This document shows, piece by piece, positions 62,279 through 64,000 of a stretch of DNA of 64,000 nucleotides. Every line of letters starts with the position of its first letter. Positions within the stretch are counted from its first letter, which is position 1. The stretch comes from Bacteroidales bacterium (GTDB taxonomy: Bacteria > Bacteroidota > Bacteroidia > Bacteroidales > UBA932): assembly GCA_024695285.1 (NCBI GenBank), contig JAILIM010000060.1, positions 1 through 64,000 on the forward strand, written 5' to 3'. Under the pieces are notes generated by a model. It was not told where the DNA came from and did not search any database. It saw nothing but the letters and a program-made list of their open reading frames with translations. Position numbers and translations under genes: made by a program.

Positions 62279-63985
62279 TCAAAGCCTCCATCCTAATGTC
62301 ACCAGCACGTCAACTACGTTGCGGTTGATAGCCTCGAGGGGAGCGCCTACGCCCAGGGAGCGGCCGGCGTTGTCCTTGGCATCATAAGCCCCATAGTAGT
62401 AGGGAGCGTAATTGATTGTGGGATACTTGGTCAGGCGCACCGCAAAGTCCGCGAAGAAGGAGCCGGGAGAAGAATAGCCGACACCGAAGGAGAATGCGTG
62501 CGTCAGGTCCTTGTAGTAGTGGGACGAGATAAGGTTCTGCTCGAAGACATCGGTTTCACCCCTGAAGAAGACGGTTTCCGCGGTCACAATCGCTCCCGTC
62601 TCGTCCGTCCAGTACTTCTCGGGACTGGTCACGAAACTGTATCCGGCGCGAAGGGCCAGCTCGGGGATAGGCTTGACCTCGACTCCGGCGCGCAGCGAAT
62701 GTGACACGCCGCCGAAGGTGCGGTTGACGTGGTTGAGCTGGGCCCAGTCGTCATCGAGATGGTAGCCGAACCTGTCTGCGTCGGAATACTTTATGACGCT
62801 GTAGTCCGTCATTTCATAGTCCATGCTGAAGAGGCCCAGCCCGGGAGCGGTCCAGGCTATACCGGCGTCGACGATATAAGGAGTGCGCAGGTTGTATGAA
62901 GCTTCACCAAGGGATGAAGTGGCGCTGCCATTGAATTTCCTGTCCTCGAAGGAAGTGGATGCGGTGTAGCGCCACTCCTCGCTGATCGAGTAAAGGGTCG
63001 GGCTCTGGAAGGATGCTCCGATTCTGAGGTTCTTCGTGGGCAGGTAGATAATGCCGAACTGGCCGTAGATACCGACACCCGATGAATTGTATTTGTAGCC
63101 ATTGGTTGAACTCTGGTAGCTGGTGGCCTCCTTGAGATCGGCGCCGTCCTTATCCTTTGAAACGAAGATCACCGGGAAGGCTGAAGGCTGCTGGGCGCTC
63201 TCGGAGAAGACCTCCTGGCGGCTGTACCTGAGGGTCGGAGTGCCTAGATTGAATCCGAAGTAGAAGCTGTCCTGCACATTGAAACCGAAGTTCCAGGCGA
63301 GGTCGGTCTTGGATCCGTACGTGTTGAACACGGACACCTGGTCAAGGGCGCCGGGCACATAACTGAAGGTTTCCTTCTCGTTGACGCGCTCGTTGGAGCC
63401 GGCATAACGGCATGAACCCACGGCACCATACTCGCCGAACTGGTTGGCATCGTAGGCCGTCCACAGGTTGCGGCCCATGTTCTTGGGAAGCACCCCTTCC
63501 GCACCGTACGCCAGGTTTCCGAGATACGAGGTGGAAGAGTTGACGCCGCGGGCCGTGGAATAGCTGATGTAATTGTTGGTCGTGTTGGCCACAACTCCGA
63601 ACGTGGCCCAGTTGAGCCAGTCGCTGTCGTAGGCGTCGAACACCATCATCAGGCCGATGTTGGGCATCACGAACTTGGTGTGGTTCTCATTCACGGGGTC
63701 CGCGAAGTTGACGCCGTCGGCGGCATACGCCGTTTTAACTCCCGAGAACAGGAGGCCGGGCGTCACGGTGAACTGCCAGTAATTGTTGACGGCGGAGCCG
63801 GCAGGGTTGAAGGTCACGGAGCCGAGGTCGCCTCCGAGGGCGGTCATAGCGTTGCCGAGGGCCACCGAACGTGCGGTACCGTAGTAGTTGTTGCGGCTCA
63901 TGGTGTGGCCGTCGTACATATTCTGGGCGCTCGCCCCCAGACAGAGGGAAAGCAGGAATATCGATGTAATGCAGATACGTTTCAT
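62279..63985 (-). CDS. OmpP1/FadL-family outer-membrane protein
   Basis: 568 aa. Signal peptide (MKRICITSIFLLSLCLGASA). The start of the mature protein, YYGTARSVALGNAMTALGGD followed by LGSVTFNPAGSA, is the FadL/OmpP1 signature of an N-terminal hatch; the rest alternates aromatic beta strands and ends in Trp-Arg-Leu, suitable for barrel insertion. FadL-type channels bring in hydrophobic substrates. In series with lpxD, matching the envelope theme. Confidence 0.88.
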   Translation of the reverse strand: MKRICITSIFLLSLCLGASAQNMYDGHTMSRNNYYGTARSVALGNAMTALGGDLGSVTFNPAGSAVNNYWQFTVTPGLLFSGVKTAYAADGVNFADPVNENHTKFVMPNIGLMMVFDAYDSDWLNWATFGVVANTTNNYISYSTARGVNSSTSYLGNLAYGAEGVLPKNMGRNLWTAYDANQFGEYGAVGSCRYAGSNERVNEKETFSYVPGALDQVSVFNTYGSKTDLAWNFGFNVQDSFYFGFNLGTPTLRYSRQEVFSESAQQPSAFPVIFVSKDKDGADLKEATSYQSSTNGYKYNSSGVGIYGQFGIIYLPTKNLRIGASFQSPTLYSISEEWRYTASTSFEDRKFNGSATSSLGEASYNLRTPYIVDAGIAWTAPGLGLFSMDYEMTDYSVIKYSDADRFGYHLDDDWAQLNHVNRTFGGVSHSLRAGVEVKPIPELALRAGYSFVTSPEKYWTDETGAIVTAETVFFRGETDVFEQNLISSHYYKDLTHAFSFGVGYSSPGSFFADFAVRLTKYPTINYAPYYYGAYDAKDNAGRSLGVGAPLEAINRNVVDVLVTLGWRL

Positions 63986-64000
63986 GTTGACAAAGTGTTA

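Overview
The window looks like a chromosome segment of a GC-rich member of the Bacteroidales. Evidence: many genes carry the Bacteroidota promoter (TTTG, about 20 bp, TAnnTTTG); Shine-Dalgarno sites are absent; there is a short housekeeping RpoD, a tricorn-type protease, WbqC, OmpP1/FadL and DUF4230 proteins. Genus cannot be fixed from the sequence; a rumen or gut lineage near Rikenellaceae/UBA932 is a guess.

Layout. 1-676: gene-free, with a series of hairpins and a 22-bp tandem repeat. 0.7-8.3 kb (minus): a lipoprotein nuclease/phosphatase-fold protein, a cytidylate-kinase-like protein, rpmH, rsmG, an unusual in-frame fusion of an ECF sigma factor to a secreted GH36 alpha-galactosidase, and polA. 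8.4-20.5 kb: GDPD phosphodiesterase, tadA, a metallo-beta-lactamase-fold protein and an HD protein (plus); TapB-like, transglutaminase-like and tricorn proteins (minus); then two acyltransferase genes, one an OlsF-like aminolipid synthase (plus). 20.5-28 kb (minus): GatZ-like/AraM-like pair, YgiQ radical SAM protein, argS, rpoD, plus tRNA-Gln on plus. 28-33 kb: htrA (minus), dnaN, an exonuclease and nhaA (plus). 33-41 kb: carbonic-anhydrase remnant, tRNA-Thr and sirtuin (minus), then a CLC channel, polyprenol-phosphate mannosyltransferase, tex and ettA (plus).

41.1-51.7 kb is an accessory island, visibly richer in A+T than its surroundings: small orphan proteins, two DUF4230 proteins, a TerB-like protein, a voltage-sensor channel with an atypical pore, a Cse60-like and a Cys-rich small protein, a PD-(D/E)XK nuclease-like protein, decayed sequence, a large Ig-like surface lipoprotein, a structured RNA candidate with terminator/antiterminator architecture, and a HicB antitoxin whose toxin gene is truncated. 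A Ser/Thr kinase and a partner gene follow, sharing a nearly palindromic divergent promoter. 53.6-64 kb returns to core genes: infB-nusA-rimP (RimP lacks its C-terminal domain), pnuC, and a lipid A block (wbqC-like, lpxA, lpxC, lpxD) with an OmpP1/FadL porin.

The strongest unexplained signals are non-coding: a GC-rich repeat present three times, each time preceded by an inverted copy of its own flank and once read in frame inside ygiQ; a ~130-bp element present twice with a covarying hairpin whose loop is flipped; a cloverleaf-like repeat; nested palindromes sharing TACTGGTCCA; and the RNA at 49.5 kb. No rRNA, CRISPR array, integrase or intact insertion sequence was seen.
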